A stretch of 64,000 nucleotides of DNA from Curvibacter sp. (GTDB lineage Bacteria; Pseudomonadota; Gammaproteobacteria; Burkholderiales; Burkholderiaceae_C): the NCBI GenBank assembly GCA_020248905.1, contig JADCGR010000032.1, positions 16,150 through 80,149 on the forward strand, given 5' to 3'. A model generated the notes under the pieces. It was not told where the DNA came from. It was given only the letters and a program-made list of their open reading frames with translations, and ran no database searches. The translations under genes and the position numbers were made by a program. Positions 10,569 through 19,619 of this stretch are shown in pieces (position 1 is the stretch's first letter; every line of letters begins with the position of its first letter).

Positions 10569-11062
10569 GGGATGGTTTCCTTTACATCAGTACACATGCC
10601 CGGTGCGGGCGTACGATGTCGGAACTGACGCTTTGAAACGGATGGAATTGCCGGAGAATCGCAGGCTCAGTTTGTGAGCCGCGATGTAGGCGCGTGGATG
10701 GGGGCGAAGGAAGAGGTCTGTGGGGCCGCCACCCACTTGGCGGCCAGTGCTGCCCGCAGCGCGGGCGCTGATGGCTGACGCATGCCGGGCGACAGCACGT
10801 ATACGCGCCGCAGGCACATGAGTATCAGGCTCATCAACACAAACATTTCGCTTTGATCCGGCTGCCAGCTTATGGCTGACAACGCTGGGTATTCCGTTGA
10901 GTGTTTCAAGGCATCGGTTGTGCCGTCCACCGGGCAGGCCACGGCAAGCGGTTGGCTTGCGGTTTGCGTGCCCCGTGATCGGTGACATCGACCTTCCAGC
11001 GCGAGCCGTGGTGTCATGTGGACTAAACTCCAGACAAATCAACCACTTACGGCGCGTCGCTA
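10569..11062. promoter_or_regulatory. Divergent rne/rluC intergenic region, probable long rne 5' UTR
   Basis: No convincing gene lies in these 494 bases; open frames on the minus strand here lack family resemblance. On the minus strand a perfect TATAAT is found at 11072-11077, just inside rluC, without a good -35. It would give rne an untranslated leader of about 500 bases. A small hairpin GCCCG-CAC-CGGGC (10598-10610) lies about 30 bases before the rne start. In E. coli the rne leader is 361 bases and regulates its own decay, and rluC is divergent there too. Confidence 0.5.
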
Positions 11063-12085
11063 GTGAAAGACATTATAGAGGTCAAAACGCCTGCCGCCAG
11101 CCCTGAAGTCAAACAGGTGACGGTCGATGCGGAATCGGCCGGCCAGCGTCTGGACAATTTCCTGCTGCGCCAGTTCAAAGGGGTGCCTAAGACGCACGTC
11201 TATCGCATCATCCGCAGCGGCGAAGTGAGGGTTAACAAAGGCCGGGCCTCAGCCGATACCAGGGTGGAGGCGGGCGACCAGGTGCGATTGCCGCCGGTGC
11301 GCCTGTCCGAACGGGCGGTAGAAAAGGCCGAGGCCATGGCGGCGCCCAACGCGCCAGCGCGCGAGTTCCCGGTGCTGTTCGAGGATGAGGCCGTGCTGGC
11401 GGTGTACAAGCCGGCAGGCACGGCCGTGCATGGGGGCTCGGGCGTGAGTTTTGGCGTCATCGAACAGCTGCGCATGGCCCGGCCGCAGGCCAGGTTCCTT
11501 GAGCTCGTGCACCGTCTGGACCGTGAGACCAGCGGCATCCTCTTGCTGGCCAAGCGGCGCAGCGCGCTCAAGGTCCTGCAGGACCAGTTCCGCGAGCGCG
11601 AGACCGGCAAGACCTACCTGGCCCTGGTGGCCGGCGCCTGGCCGCTGAACAAGAAGGTGCTGGACAAGCCCCTGCACAAATACCTGCTGGACGATGGCGA
11701 GCGTCGCGTCAAGGTGGTGAGCCGCGACGACCCGCACGGCATGAAGTCCGTCACCCTGGTCAAGGTGCGCAGCCGCAACGCGCGCTACAGCCTGCTTGAA
11801 GTCACGATCAAGACCGGTCGTACGCACCAGATCCGTGTGCACCTGGCCTCCGAGGGCCTGCCCATCGTGGGGGATGACAAATACGGGGATTTCGAGCTCA
11901 ACAAGTCCCTGCACAAGCCCGCAGGGTGTGAGGGGGCAGTATCCCTCAAGCGCATGTTCCTACACGCCTGGCGTTTACAGTTCAACCATCCGGTGACAGG
12001 CAAGCGGATCGAACTGACCTGCCCCCTGCCGCCCGAACTGGCCCGTTTCGCGGCCCATGTCTTTCCCGAAGACGAACATCCATGA
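11063..12085 (+). CDS. rluC: 23S rRNA pseudouridine synthase, RluC type
   Basis: Converts uridines of 23S rRNA to pseudouridine (positions 955, 2504 and 2580 in E. coli). The protein has 340 residues: an S4 RNA-binding domain (about 22-85, LDNFLLRQFKGVPKTHVYRI) and a catalytic domain with HRLDRETSGILLLAK holding the catalytic Asp. The start is a GTG at 11063 because no in-frame ATG occurs until well after the S4 domain. Being divergent from rne is the conserved arrangement. It overlaps the next gene by ATGA. Confidence 0.93.
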   Translation: MKDIIEVKTPAASPEVKQVTVDAESAGQRLDNFLLRQFKGVPKTHVYRIIRSGEVRVNKGRASADTRVEAGDQVRLPPVRLSERAVEKAEAMAAPNAPAREFPVLFEDEAVLAVYKPAGTAVHGGSGVSFGVIEQLRMARPQARFLELVHRLDRETSGILLLAKRRSALKVLQDQFRERETGKTYLALVAGAWPLNKKVLDKPLHKYLLDDGERRVKVVSRDDPHGMKSVTLVKVRSRNARYSLLEVTIKTGRTHQIRVHLASEGLPIVGDDKYGDFELNKSLHKPAGCEGAVSLKRMFLHAWRLQFNHPVTGKRIELTCPLPPELARFAAHVFPEDEHP

Positions 12086-12747
12086 GCTCTCGCCCCCGCC
12101 AGTACGACCTGATCGCCTTTGACTGGGACGGCACTCTTTTCGATTCCACGGCCATCATCACGCGCAGCATCCAGGAAGCCGTGCGCGACGTGGGCGGCAC
12201 CGTGCCCAGCGATCGTGATGCGTCCTATGTGATCGGCATGGCACTGGGCCAGGCCCTGGCGCACGCTGCGCCGGATGTACCGCCCGAAAGGTACCCGGCG
12301 CTCGGTGAACGCTACCGTCATCACTACACGGCGCACCAGAACGACCTGAGCCTGTTTTCCGGCGTCCTGGAGCTACTCGCTGATCTCAAGGGCCGGCACC
12401 ACTTGCTGGCCGTGGCCACGGGCAAGAGCCGGCGCGGGCTGGACGAGGTGCTGCACACCGTGGCGCTCAAGGGCGTGTTCGACGGCTCACGCACGGCTGA
12501 CGAGACGGCAGGCAAGCCGCATCCGCGCATGCTGAACGAACTAATGCGAGAGTTCGGCGTCGAGCCCAAGCGCACGCTGATGATCGGCGACACCACCCAC
12601 GACCTGCAGATGGCCCTCAACGCCGGCTGTTGCAGTGTCGGTGTGAGCTACGGCGCGCACGAACCCGAGGCCTTCCACGCCTTGCAGCCGCTGCATGTGG
12701 CGCATTCGGTGCGCGAACTGCACGACTGGTTGCTGAAAAATGCCTAG
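12082..12747 (+). CDS. HAD-family hydrolase, phosphoglycolate-phosphatase-like
   Basis: 221 residues with the haloacid dehalogenase motifs in order: FDWDGTLFDS (motif I, nucleophile Asp, near residue 14), a Thr in VATGKSRRG (motif II), Lys in ETAGKPHPRML (motif III) and IGDTTHDLQMA (motif IV). The helical cap between motifs I and II indicates subfamily I. The substrate cannot be read from sequence; a Gph-like phosphatase is the closest match. It overlaps rluC by 4 bases, so the two are probably co-translated. Confidence 0.88.
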   Translation: MSSRPRQYDLIAFDWDGTLFDSTAIITRSIQEAVRDVGGTVPSDRDASYVIGMALGQALAHAAPDVPPERYPALGERYRHHYTAHQNDLSLFSGVLELLADLKGRHHLLAVATGKSRRGLDEVLHTVALKGVFDGSRTADETAGKPHPRMLNELMREFGVEPKRTLMIGDTTHDLQMALNAGCCSVGVSYGAHEPEAFHALQPLHVAHSVRELHDWLLKNA

Positions 12748-12775
12748 CCCTTACGGTCGTCACTGCTTATGCGCC

Positions 12776-12826
12776 CTGCCCCCCGAGGGGGCCGCCGCCT
12801 TCCTCAGGTCGGCCCGGCGGACAACG
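12776..12826. repeat. Possible GC-rich palindromic intergenic repeat
   Basis: A run centred on CCCCCCGAGGGGG followed by GCCGCCGCC...GGCCCGGCGG has the look of the palindromic intergenic elements common in Comamonadaceae genomes. Only this copy was noticed in the window, so repeat status is an inference from general familiarity. It lies between the HAD and Rieske genes. Confidence 0.3.
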
Positions 12827-12838
12827 ATCGCCTGAGCC

Positions 12839-13207
12839 ATGGACGAGGCGCTGATTCCTCTTTGCAACTCAGCTGATCTGGCCGACGGCGGGCTGGCGGT
12901 GCCTTTTGATGTGGTCTACGGTGGCCAGACCTGCAGGGCTTTTGCGGTCCGCTACGCGGGGCGGGCACAGGCCTACCTGAACCGCTGCACCCATGTCGCC
13001 ATGGAGCTGGACTACCAGCCCAACCAGTTTTTTGACATCACTGGCCAGTGGTTGATCTGTGCCACCCACGGCGCCCTGTACTCGCCTGAGACCGGCGCCT
13101 GCCGTGGCGGCCCCTGTCGGGGGGGGCTGGTGAAAATCGACCTCACGGAGCGTCATGGCGTTATCCACTGGCATACTGCCTACAACCTGAAACCTGTCGA
13201 GTTTTGA
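12839..13207 (+). CDS. Rieske [2Fe-2S] domain protein
   Basis: 122 residues forming one Rieske-type ferredoxin domain. The cluster ligands are visible as RCTHVAMEL (Cys-x-His near residue 44) and CATHGALYSPETG (Cys-x-x-His near residue 64). There is no membrane segment or oxygenase catalytic domain, so it is probably a small soluble electron carrier. It sits 1 base before the SppA-type protease gene. Its redox partner is not identifiable here. Confidence 0.87.
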   Translation: MDEALIPLCNSADLADGGLAVPFDVVYGGQTCRAFAVRYAGRAQAYLNRCTHVAMELDYQPNQFFDITGQWLICATHGALYSPETGACRGGPCRGGLVKIDLTERHGVIHWHTAYNLKPVEF

Positions 13208-13208
13208 G

Positions 13209-14198
13209 ATGAACGAAGTGCCTGGTTCTGAAAATGGCGTTGGCCAGTCGTCAACCCCGACGTCGGCCTCTGTGCCCGGCTGGGAACGTGCCGTGCTGGA
13301 AAAGCTGGCGTTTGCAGCCCTGGAAGAGCAGCGCGCTGCGCGGCGCTGGAAGATCATCAACCGGCTGATCACGCTCGGCCTGTTGCTGGGGCTGGCCTGG
13401 CTGATCTTTGGCATGGGCCAGGGCACGGGCGCGCCCTCTCAGCGGCACACGGCCCTGGTCGAGATCAAGGGCGAAATTGCTTCCGAGAGCGAGGCCAGTG
13501 CCGATCTCGTGGTGTCGGCTGTTCGCGCTGCTTTCGAGGACCGCGGTGCCCAGGCCGTGGTGCTGCTGATCAACTCCCCGGGCGGCAGCCCCGTGCAGGC
13601 GGGCATCATCAACGACGAGATCCGCCGCCTCAAGGCCCAGCACAACAAGCCTGTTTATGCCGTGGTGCAAGAGGCTTGTGCCTCGGCCGCCTACTACATT
13701 GCCGTTTCGGCCGACCGTATCTACGTGGACAAGGCAAGCATCGTGGGCAGCATTGGCGTGCTCATGGACGGCTTTGGCTTCACCGGCCTGATGGAGAAGC
13801 TGGGGGTCGAGCGCCGTCTGATGACTGCGGGCGAGAACAAGGGCTTTCTCGATCCCTTTAGCCCGCAGACCGAGAGGCAGCGCGCTTTTGCGCAGGCCAT
13901 GCTGGACCAGATCCACAAACAGTTCATCGACGTGGTCAAGACCGGGCGCGGCAAGCGGCTGAAGGAGACGCCCGACATGTTCAGCGGGCTGTTCTGGACC
14001 GGCCAGCAGGCCGTGGACCTGGGGTTGGCCGACCAGCTGGGTAACCTGGACTACGTTGCGCGCGAGGTCGTCCAGGCCGAGCACATCGTCGACTACACGC
14101 GCCATCCCAATGTGGCCGAGCGTCTGGTCAAGCGCTTTGGCGCCGCCATCGGTGAAGGTTCGGTCCAGGCCGTGCGCGGCGCGCCCGTGTGGCGCTGA
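13209..14198 (+). CDS. sppA: S49 family signal peptide peptidase (SppA type)
   Basis: 329 residues, the short single-domain SppA form. An N-terminal cytoplasmic stretch is followed by a membrane anchor (IINRLITLGLLLGLAWLIFGM, about residues 47-67). The catalytic Ser is in ACASAAYYIA (about residue 159) and the general-base Lys in GENKGFLDP (about 211), spaced 52 apart as in Bacillus SppA. It cleaves remnant signal peptides in the inner membrane. It lies immediately after the Rieske gene and converges with the minus-strand methylase gene. Confidence 0.9.
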   Translation: MNEVPGSENGVGQSSTPTSASVPGWERAVLEKLAFAALEEQRAARRWKIINRLITLGLLLGLAWLIFGMGQGTGAPSQRHTALVEIKGEIASESEASADLVVSAVRAAFEDRGAQAVVLLINSPGGSPVQAGIINDEIRRLKAQHNKPVYAVVQEACASAAYYIAVSADRIYVDKASIVGSIGVLMDGFGFTGLMEKLGVERRLMTAGENKGFLDPFSPQTERQRAFAQAMLDQIHKQFIDVVKTGRGKRLKETPDMFSGLFWTGQQAVDLGLADQLGNLDYVAREVVQAEHIVDYTRHPNVAERLVKRFGAAIGEGSVQAVRGAPVWR

Positions 14199-14209
14199 GG
14201 CGCGACGCT

Positions 14210-14968
14210 TCAACGCCCAATGGCGTAGACGGCCGGCAGCTCCGGGGCTTGAATGCGTTGCCTCCACTGCCTGACAGTCTGGCTGCGGATGATCGCATCC
14301 TCCAGTGTTAGGCCGCTGGCCACGGCCAATCGCGTGTTGTGCTGCAGCGTGCGCACGAGCGCATCCAGCAGGGCGGCGTTGCGGTAAGGCGTTTCAATGA
14401 AGATTTGCGTCTGGCCGGTACGCAGCGCCAGAGATTCCAGTTCCTTGATGCGGCGGGTGCGGGCGTCGGCATCCTGCGGAATGTAGCCCACGAAGGCAAA
14501 GCTCTGGCCCGACAGCCCACTGGCGGCCAGTGCCAGCAACAGCGATACCGGGCCCACCAGTGGCACAACCTCGATCCCCAGCTCATGTGCAGCGCGCACG
14601 ACCGAGGCGCCCGGATCGGCCACGGCCGGCATCCCCGCTTCGCTGAGCAGGCCCATATCCCCACCGGCGAGGGCCGGCGCCAATAGCGGCCGGGCATCGA
14701 AGCTGCTGGGGCCATGGTCCCCCTTCTTGTGCACTTCCCGCGGTAACTCCTGGAAACAGAGGCCTTGCAAGGGCGAGGCCAGTGGGTGTAACTCACCCAC
14801 ACGCTTGAGGTAGGCGCGCGCGCTTCTGGCGTTCTCGCAGATCCATTGCGACAACCGGGCGGCCTCGGCCAGCGTGCCTGCGGGCAGGACCCGGTCCAGC
14901 GCGGTCTGGGTGTCGCAGCCAAAATCCAGCGGCGCCGGCACAAGATAAAGTTTGCCGGGGACGGTCAT
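14210..14968 (-). CDS. SAM-dependent tetrapyrrole-methylase-fold protein, RsmI-like
   Basis: 252 residues with the fold of the RsmI/CobA methylases: N-terminal MTVPGKLYLVPAPL, SEAGMPAVADPGASVVRAAHELG and VPLVGPVSLLLALAASGL, the glycine-rich SAM site of RsmI. RsmI itself normally has LVATPIGNLxD at the start, replaced here by LVPAPLDFGCD, so this is a paralogue, not the canonical 16S rRNA enzyme. The target is unknown. It overlaps maf by 4 bases. Confidence 0.82.
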   Translation of the reverse strand: MTVPGKLYLVPAPLDFGCDTQTALDRVLPAGTLAEAARLSQWICENARSARAYLKRVGELHPLASPLQGLCFQELPREVHKKGDHGPSSFDARPLLAPALAGGDMGLLSEAGMPAVADPGASVVRAAHELGIEVVPLVGPVSLLLALAASGLSGQSFAFVGYIPQDADARTRRIKELESLALRTGQTQIFIETPYRNAALLDALVRTLQHNTRLAVASGLTLEDAIIRSQTVRQWRQRIQAPELPAVYAIGR

Positions 14969-15555
14969 GTTTTCAGCAGGGACAGGCCGGCAGCCCGTAG
15001 CATGCGCGCCGTGCGGATCAGCGGCAGGCCCACGAGCGCGGTGGGGTCGTCGCTTTCAATGGTTTCAAGCAGGGCGATGCCCAGTCCTTCGCTCTTGGCG
15101 CTGCCAGCGCAGTCGTACGGTGTTTCGGCAAGCAGATAGGCCTCGATCTCATCATCCCCGAGCTCGCGAAAGCGCACGCGCACGGGGGCCAGATCTGTCC
15201 GCTCAAAGCCGGTTTCCCGGCAGACCACCGCAACTGCGGTCTGGAAGATCACGGTGCGACCGCGCATGCGCCGCAGCTGTTCGACGGCCCGCGCGTGCGT
15301 GCCAGGCTTGCCCAGGGGCTCGCCCGCCAGATCGGCGACTTGGTCGGAGCCGATCACGACGGCTCCAGGGTAGCGTTCCGCGACCGCGCGTGCCTTGGCC
15401 ACGGCGAGCCGAAGAGCGAGTTCAGTTGGCCGCTCGCCGGGCGCGGGAGTTTCGTCGACATCGGGGGCGACGACGTCGAATGGAAGGCGAAGGCGCTGCA
15501 ACAACTCGCAACGGTAGACGGAGGTGGAGCCCAGGATCAGACGGCGCGAACTCAT
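14965..15555 (-). CDS. maf: Maf-like nucleotide pyrophosphatase (YceF type)
   Basis: 196 residues beginning MSSRRLILGSTSVYRCELLQ. Family motifs present are DVDETPAPGERPTELALRLA, VVIGSDQVADLAG and SAKSEGLGIALLETIESDDPTALVGLPL. The SDQV motif and overall match favour the YceF subgroup, which hydrolyses 7-methyl-GTP. It is divergent from yceD, which also neighbours yceF in E. coli, supporting the assignment. It probably shares a transcript with the RsmI-like gene. Confidence 0.9.
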   Translation of the reverse strand: MSSRRLILGSTSVYRCELLQRLRLPFDVVAPDVDETPAPGERPTELALRLAVAKARAVAERYPGAVVIGSDQVADLAGEPLGKPGTHARAVEQLRRMRGRTVIFQTAVAVVCRETGFERTDLAPVRVRFRELGDDEIEAYLLAETPYDCAGSAKSEGLGIALLETIESDDPTALVGLPLIRTARMLRAAGLSLLKT

Positions 15556-15580
15556 GGTGCGATTCTCTTACACTGCCGAC

Positions 15581-16129
15581 ATGTCTTCCCACTTCGATCC
15601 GCGCCGCCTGGATGTGCTGGCTTTTGCCCGGGCTGCAGCCGAGCTGTCGGCCGTCGATACCTTGTCGCTGTACGAGCGGCTCTGCGCCGAGACCGGAGCT
15701 GCCGGCGCCGATCGGCCCGTCCGCTGGCGCGCTGTGGGCCGACATGACACAGACGCCAGCGGCCACAGCCGGGTCTGGCTCCATCTGGATGCCGATGCCT
15801 GTCTTCCCCTGACCTGCCAGCGGTGCCTGGGCCCCGCAGACATCGATGTCACGGTATCGCGGGAATTCCGTTTCGCCCCGACGGAGGAGCAGGCCGAGGC
15901 CGAGGACGAGATGTCCGAGGAGGATGTCCTGGTCCTCAGCCGCGACTTCGACCTGAAGGGCCTCGTGGAAGATGAGCTGATCATGGCTCTGCCCCTGGTT
16001 CCGAGGCACCCGGAATGCCTGGAAAACTTGAAACTGTCAGCCCAGGACCCGGATTTTGATGCTTCCAGCTCAGGGCAACCCCATCCGTTCGCGGCTTTGG
16101 CGGGGCTCAAGGGCGGAGAATCCGGGTAA
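15581..16129 (+). CDS. yceD: YceD (DUF177) 23S rRNA accumulation protein
   Basis: 182 residues beginning MSSHFDPRRLDVLAFA. The DUF177 core is visible in LPLTCQRCLGPADIDVTV (Cys pair), the acidic stretch EEQAEAEDEMSEEDVLVL and the end LVEDELIMALPLVPRHPEC. YceD is linked to 23S rRNA accumulation and is co-transcribed with rpmF in many proteobacteria, which is the order seen here. The ATG at 15581 was chosen over an upstream in-frame start because it begins at the usual domain border. Confidence 0.9.
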   Translation: MSSHFDPRRLDVLAFARAAAELSAVDTLSLYERLCAETGAAGADRPVRWRAVGRHDTDASGHSRVWLHLDADACLPLTCQRCLGPADIDVTVSREFRFAPTEEQAEAEDEMSEEDVLVLSRDFDLKGLVEDELIMALPLVPRHPECLENLKLSAQDPDFDASSSGQPHPFAALAGLKGGESG

Positions 16130-16176
16130 CGGCCCGGTGCGCGGGTGGAAACCTGCGTGAAATCAACCGCTTAGGC

Positions 16177-16182
16177 TATAAT
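16177..16182 (+). promoter_or_regulatory. Candidate -10 box upstream of rpmF
   Basis: A perfect TATAAT lies 98 bases upstream of the rpmF start and after yceD. No good -35 is present at 16-18 bases, so it may be weak or regulated. It would allow rpmF and the fatty-acid genes to be transcribed separately from yceD. Confidence 0.45.
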
Positions 16183-16274
16183 TTAGGGCTTCGCGCGGAT
16201 CCAATCTGCGCCGGACTCGTGTCCACCCACCTTCCCGCGTTGTGCCCTGCGCAGCGCCTTTACAGGAGCCTGTC

Positions 16275-16457
16275 ATGGCCGTTCAGCAAAACAAGAAGTC
16301 GCCGTCCAAGCGCGGCATGCACCGTTCGCACAACGCCCTAGGCGTGCCCGGCATTGCCGTTGAGCCGACCACCGGCGAGACTCACCTGCGCCACCACATC
16401 AGCCCCAACGGCTTCTACCGTGGCCGCAAGGTTCTGAAGACCAAATCCGAAGCCTGA
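16275..16457 (+). CDS. rpmF: 50S ribosomal protein L32
   Basis: 60 residues, [20 protein letters not shown] at the start and [25 protein letters not shown] end, the normal L32 size and sequence. A ribosome site (CAGGAGCC) precedes the ATG at 16275. The zinc-type Cys motif found in some L32 proteins is absent. It lies between yceD and plsX, the conserved proteobacterial order linking ribosome and lipid synthesis. Confidence 0.97.
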   Translation: MAVQQNKKSPSKRGMHRSHNALGVPGIAVEPTTGETHLRHHISPNGFYRGRKVLKTKSEA

Positions 16458-16474
16458 TTCCCCCAGGTCTTGAC

Positions 16475-16515
16475 GGGCCCGACGCTACGACACAAGTAGC
16501 TCGGGCCTTCGTCTT
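16475..16515 (+). terminator. Strong hairpin between rpmF and plsX
   Basis: GGCCCGA (16476-16482) pairs with TCGGGCC (16501-16507), and inside it GCTAC (16484-16488) pairs with GTAGC (16496-16500). The tail TTCGTCTT is only partly U-rich, so it may be a partial terminator separating the abundant rpmF mRNA from plsX or an mRNA-stabilising structure. Confidence 0.55.
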
Positions 16516-16566
16516 GATGACGGCTTTCATTCTGTCCCCTCTCGCGCCCGATCGCGCTGCCCAGTC

Positions 16567-17592
16567 ATGATCACGATCGCTGTGGACTGCATGGGGGGCG
16601 ACCATGGTCCCCGGGTCACTCTGGCGGCCTGCCGCAGTTTTCTCGAAAACCACCCCGAAGCCCGGCTCTTGCTGGTTGGGCCGGCGGAGCCCCTGTCGGG
16701 CTTTGCTCACGACCGCGCCCGCGTTGTTGCGGCAAGTGAGGTGGTCGGCATGGACGACCCGATCGAGATGGCCCTGCGACGCAAAAAGGATTCGTCCATG
16801 CGAGTGGCCATCGAGCAGGTCAAGGGCGGCGAGGCCCAGGCTGCCGTGTCGGCTGGCAACACGGGCGCCCTGATGGCGATCGCCCGCTACGTGCTTAAGA
16901 CGGTAGAGGGCATCGATCGCCCCGCCATCGCCACCCAGCTGCCCAACGCCAGCGGTGGCGCCACCACGGTTCTGGACCTGGGTGCCAATGTGGACTGCAC
17001 CGCCGAGCACCTGCTTCAGTTCGCGGTCATGGGGTCGGCGCTGGTTTCCGTTTTGCGAGATGAAGCCAATCCCACGGTGGGCTTGCTCAATATCGGGGAA
17101 GAGGTCATCAAAGGCAACGAAGTCATTAAAAAAGCGAGTGAACTGCTTCGATCGGCCGCTAATTCTGGCGATTTGAACTTTTACGGCAACGTTGAGGGCA
17201 ATGATATCTTCAAGGGTACGACCGACATCGTCGTTTGTGACGGATTCGTCGGCAACGTCGCCCTCAAGACCAGCGAGGGCCTGGCGTCGATGATAGGCGG
17301 CTTCCTCAAGGAAGAGTTCTCACGCAACATCTTCACCAAAATTTCCGCTATTTGCGCTCTTCCTGTCTTATTAGCGTTCAAAAGGCGGGTAGACCATCGG
17401 CGTTACAACGGTGCAGCCCTGCTGGGTTTGCGTGGGCTGGTGTTCAAGAGCCATGGCTCGGCCGATGAATTGGCTTTTGAGCAGGCCCTGAACCGCGCGT
17501 ATGATGCGGCCCGTAACCAGCTGCTTGAACGGGTTCAGGCCCGTATCGTGCACGCAGCTCCGTTGCTGGCCGGCGTGGCCGTCGCGGAGTGA
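16567..17592 (+). CDS. plsX: Phosphate acyltransferase PlsX
   Basis: 341 residues beginning [19 protein letters not shown], the PlsX signature. Further motifs are [36 protein letters not shown] and [16 protein letters not shown]. It converts acyl-ACP to acyl-phosphate at the membrane surface, feeding phospholipid synthesis. The order plsX-fabH-fabD-fabG-acpP-fabF is the classic fab cluster. Confidence 0.97.
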   Translation: MITIAVDCMGGDHGPRVTLAACRSFLENHPEARLLLVGPAEPLSGFAHDRARVVAASEVVGMDDPIEMALRRKKDSSMRVAIEQVKGGEAQAAVSAGNTGALMAIARYVLKTVEGIDRPAIATQLPNASGGATTVLDLGANVDCTAEHLLQFAVMGSALVSVLRDEANPTVGLLNIGEEVIKGNEVIKKASELLRSAANSGDLNFYGNVEGNDIFKGTTDIVVCDGFVGNVALKTSEGLASMIGGFLKEEFSRNIFTKISAICALPVLLAFKRRVDHRRYNGAALLGLRGLVFKSHGSADELAFEQALNRAYDAARNQLLERVQARIVHAAPLLAGVAVAE

Positions 17593-17640
17593 GCGGGACG
17601 GCCAACAGGCCGGTCGCCGCAGCCCCTGCAGAACCACTAC

Positions 17641-18618
17641 ATGAGACCTTACTCCCGCATCACCGGCACCGGCAGCTTTCTGCCGCCCAGGCGCCTGAGC
17701 AACGCCGATCTGGTGGCTCAGTTGGCTTCAGACGGCATCGAGTCTTCCGATGAGTGGATTGTCGAGCGCACCGGTATCCGGGCGCGCCACTTTGCCGAGC
17801 CCGGCGTGACCAGCAGCGACCTGGGGCTTGAGGCATCGCGTCGAGCGCTGGAGGCGGCCGGCTTGCGAGCCGATCAGATCGACCTGATCATCGTCGCCAC
17901 TTCCACGCCTGACATGGTCTTTCCCTCGGCGGCTTGCATCCTGCAGAACAAGATCGGCGCGAACGGTTGCCCGGCCTTCGACGTCCAGGCCGTTTGCAGC
18001 GGATTTGTGTACGCCCTGACCGTGGCCGATGCCATGATCAAGGCCGGGACCGCGCGCCGCGCCCTGGTGGTGGGCGCGGAGGTGTTCTCGCGCATCATCG
18101 ATTTCAAGGACCGCGCCACCTGTGTGCTGTTCGGTGACGGTGCCGGCGCCGTGGTGCTGGAAGCTTCGGACGAGCCCGGCATTCTGGCCACCGAACTGCA
18201 CGCGGACGGGAAACATGTCGATATCTTGTGCACACCGGGACATGTCTGCGGTGGTCAGGTGCTGGGCGATCCCTTTCTCAAGATGGATGGCCAGGCGGTC
18301 TTCAAGCTGGCCGTGGGCGTACTGGAGGACGCGGCGCGTGCGGTGCTGGCCAAGGCGGGCCGGCAGGAGTCTGATATCTGCTGGCTAATTCCACACCAGG
18401 CCAACATCCGGATCATGCAAGGCACGGCCAAGAAGCTCAGGCTGCCCATGGACAAGGTGATCGTGACGGTTGACGAGCACGGAAACACATCGGCCGCGTC
18501 CATCCCCCTGGCGCTGGATGCCGGGGTGCGCAGCGGGCGCGTCAAAAAGGGCGACCTGGTCATGCTGGAGGGTGTAGGCGGCGGCTTCACCTGGGGAGCG
18601 GTCCTGCTGACGATGTAA
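17641..18618 (+). CDS. fabH: 3-oxoacyl-ACP synthase III
   Basis: 325 residues. The catalytic triad is visible as Cys in [10 protein letters not shown] (about 119), His in [10 protein letters not shown] (about 252) and Asn in [10 protein letters not shown] (about 282). FabH condenses acetyl-CoA with malonyl-ACP to start fatty-acid synthesis. Length and the end sequence [15 protein letters not shown] are typical. It follows plsX by 48 bases. Confidence 0.97.
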   Translation: MRPYSRITGTGSFLPPRRLSNADLVAQLASDGIESSDEWIVERTGIRARHFAEPGVTSSDLGLEASRRALEAAGLRADQIDLIIVATSTPDMVFPSAACILQNKIGANGCPAFDVQAVCSGFVYALTVADAMIKAGTARRALVVGAEVFSRIIDFKDRATCVLFGDGAGAVVLEASDEPGILATELHADGKHVDILCTPGHVCGGQVLGDPFLKMDGQAVFKLAVGVLEDAARAVLAKAGRQESDICWLIPHQANIRIMQGTAKKLRLPMDKVIVTVDEHGNTSAASIPLALDAGVRSGRVKKGDLVMLEGVGGGFTWGAVLLTM

Positions 18619-18668
18619 AGCCCCACCCGGCACTTCCCCTGACAACAACCCATCAGTCCTAGAACACC

Positions 18669-19619
18669 ATGAAACCGTTTGCTTTTGTGTTCCCAGGTCA
18701 AGGCTCCCAGTCGGTCGGCATGCTTGACGCCTGGGGTGATCACCCCGAAGTCCACGAGGTGCTGCACGAAGCCTCGGACGCGCTGGGCGAGAACCTTACC
18801 CACCTGATACAGCAGGGCCCCAAGGAGGCGCTGGCCCTGACCACCAATACGCAGCCAGTGATGCTGGTCGCCGGTGTCGCCGCCTACCGCGTCTGGATGG
18901 CCGAAACCGGTGTGGCACCGCAGGTGGTGGCTGGCCACTCGCTGGGGGAATACTCCGCCTTGGTGGCTGCCGGAGTGCTTACCTTGCGTCAAGCGGTGCC
19001 CCTCGTGCGCTTTCGGGCGCAGGCCATGCAGGAAGCGGTGCCCGTGGGCACTGGCGCCATGGCCGCCATTCTGGGCATGGACGCCGCCAGAGTGATCGCG
19101 GGCTGCGCCGAGGCGGCGCAGTCCTTCGGCCCCGGCTCGAAAGAGGTTGTCGAGGCCGTGAACTTCAACGACCCGGTGCAGACGGTAATCGCCGGCTCAA
19201 GGGCGGCGGTTGACAAGGCCTGCGAAGTGCTCAAGGCCAACGGCGCCAAGCGCGCGCTGCCGCTGCCGGTATCGGCGCCCTTCCACTCCAGCCTCATGAA
19301 GCCCGCCGCTGAGAAGCTGCGCGAGCGGCTCGAGGACGTGCAGTTCGGCGCGCCAACGATCGCCCTGGTCAATAACATCGACGTGGCCGTCGAGGTGGAT
19401 GCCGACCGTATCCGTGATGCGCTTTACCGGCAAGCCTTCGGACCGGTGCGTTGGGTCGAATGCGTACAGGCCATCAAGGCGCGTGGCATTGCCCAAGTTG
19501 TGGAATGCGGCCCGGGCAGGGTACTGGCCGGCATGGTCAAGCGCATCGACGCCGAGCTCACGGGCCTGCCCCTGTTCGACCCCGCAACATTGACAGAAGT
19601 CCAGGGAGCCCTGCAATGA
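18669..19619 (+). CDS. fabD: Malonyl-CoA:ACP transacylase
   Basis: 316 residues starting MKPFAFVFPGQGSQSVGML, the FabD opening. The nucleophilic Ser lies in AGHSLGEYSALVAAG (about residue 93) and the catalytic His in VSAPFHSSLMKP (about 206). It loads malonyl groups onto ACP. The stop overlaps the fabG start by ATGA. Confidence 0.97.
   Translation: MKPFAFVFPGQGSQSVGMLDAWGDHPEVHEVLHEASDALGENLTHLIQQGPKEALALTTNTQPVMLVAGVAAYRVWMAETGVAPQVVAGHSLGEYSALVAAGVLTLRQAVPLVRFRAQAMQEAVPVGTGAMAAILGMDAARVIAGCAEAAQSFGPGSKEVVEAVNFNDPVQTVIAGSRAAVDKACEVLKANGAKRALPLPVSAPFHSSLMKPAAEKLRERLEDVQFGAPTIALVNNIDVAVEVDADRIRDALYRQAFGPVRWVECVQAIKARGIAQVVECGPGRVLAGMVKRIDAELTGLPLFDPATLTEVQGALQ

Noticed and set aside
10587..11042. 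Minus-strand open frame of about 150 codons upstream of rne
   Set aside because: No family resemblance, no good start and unusual composition; more likely part of the long rne leader.
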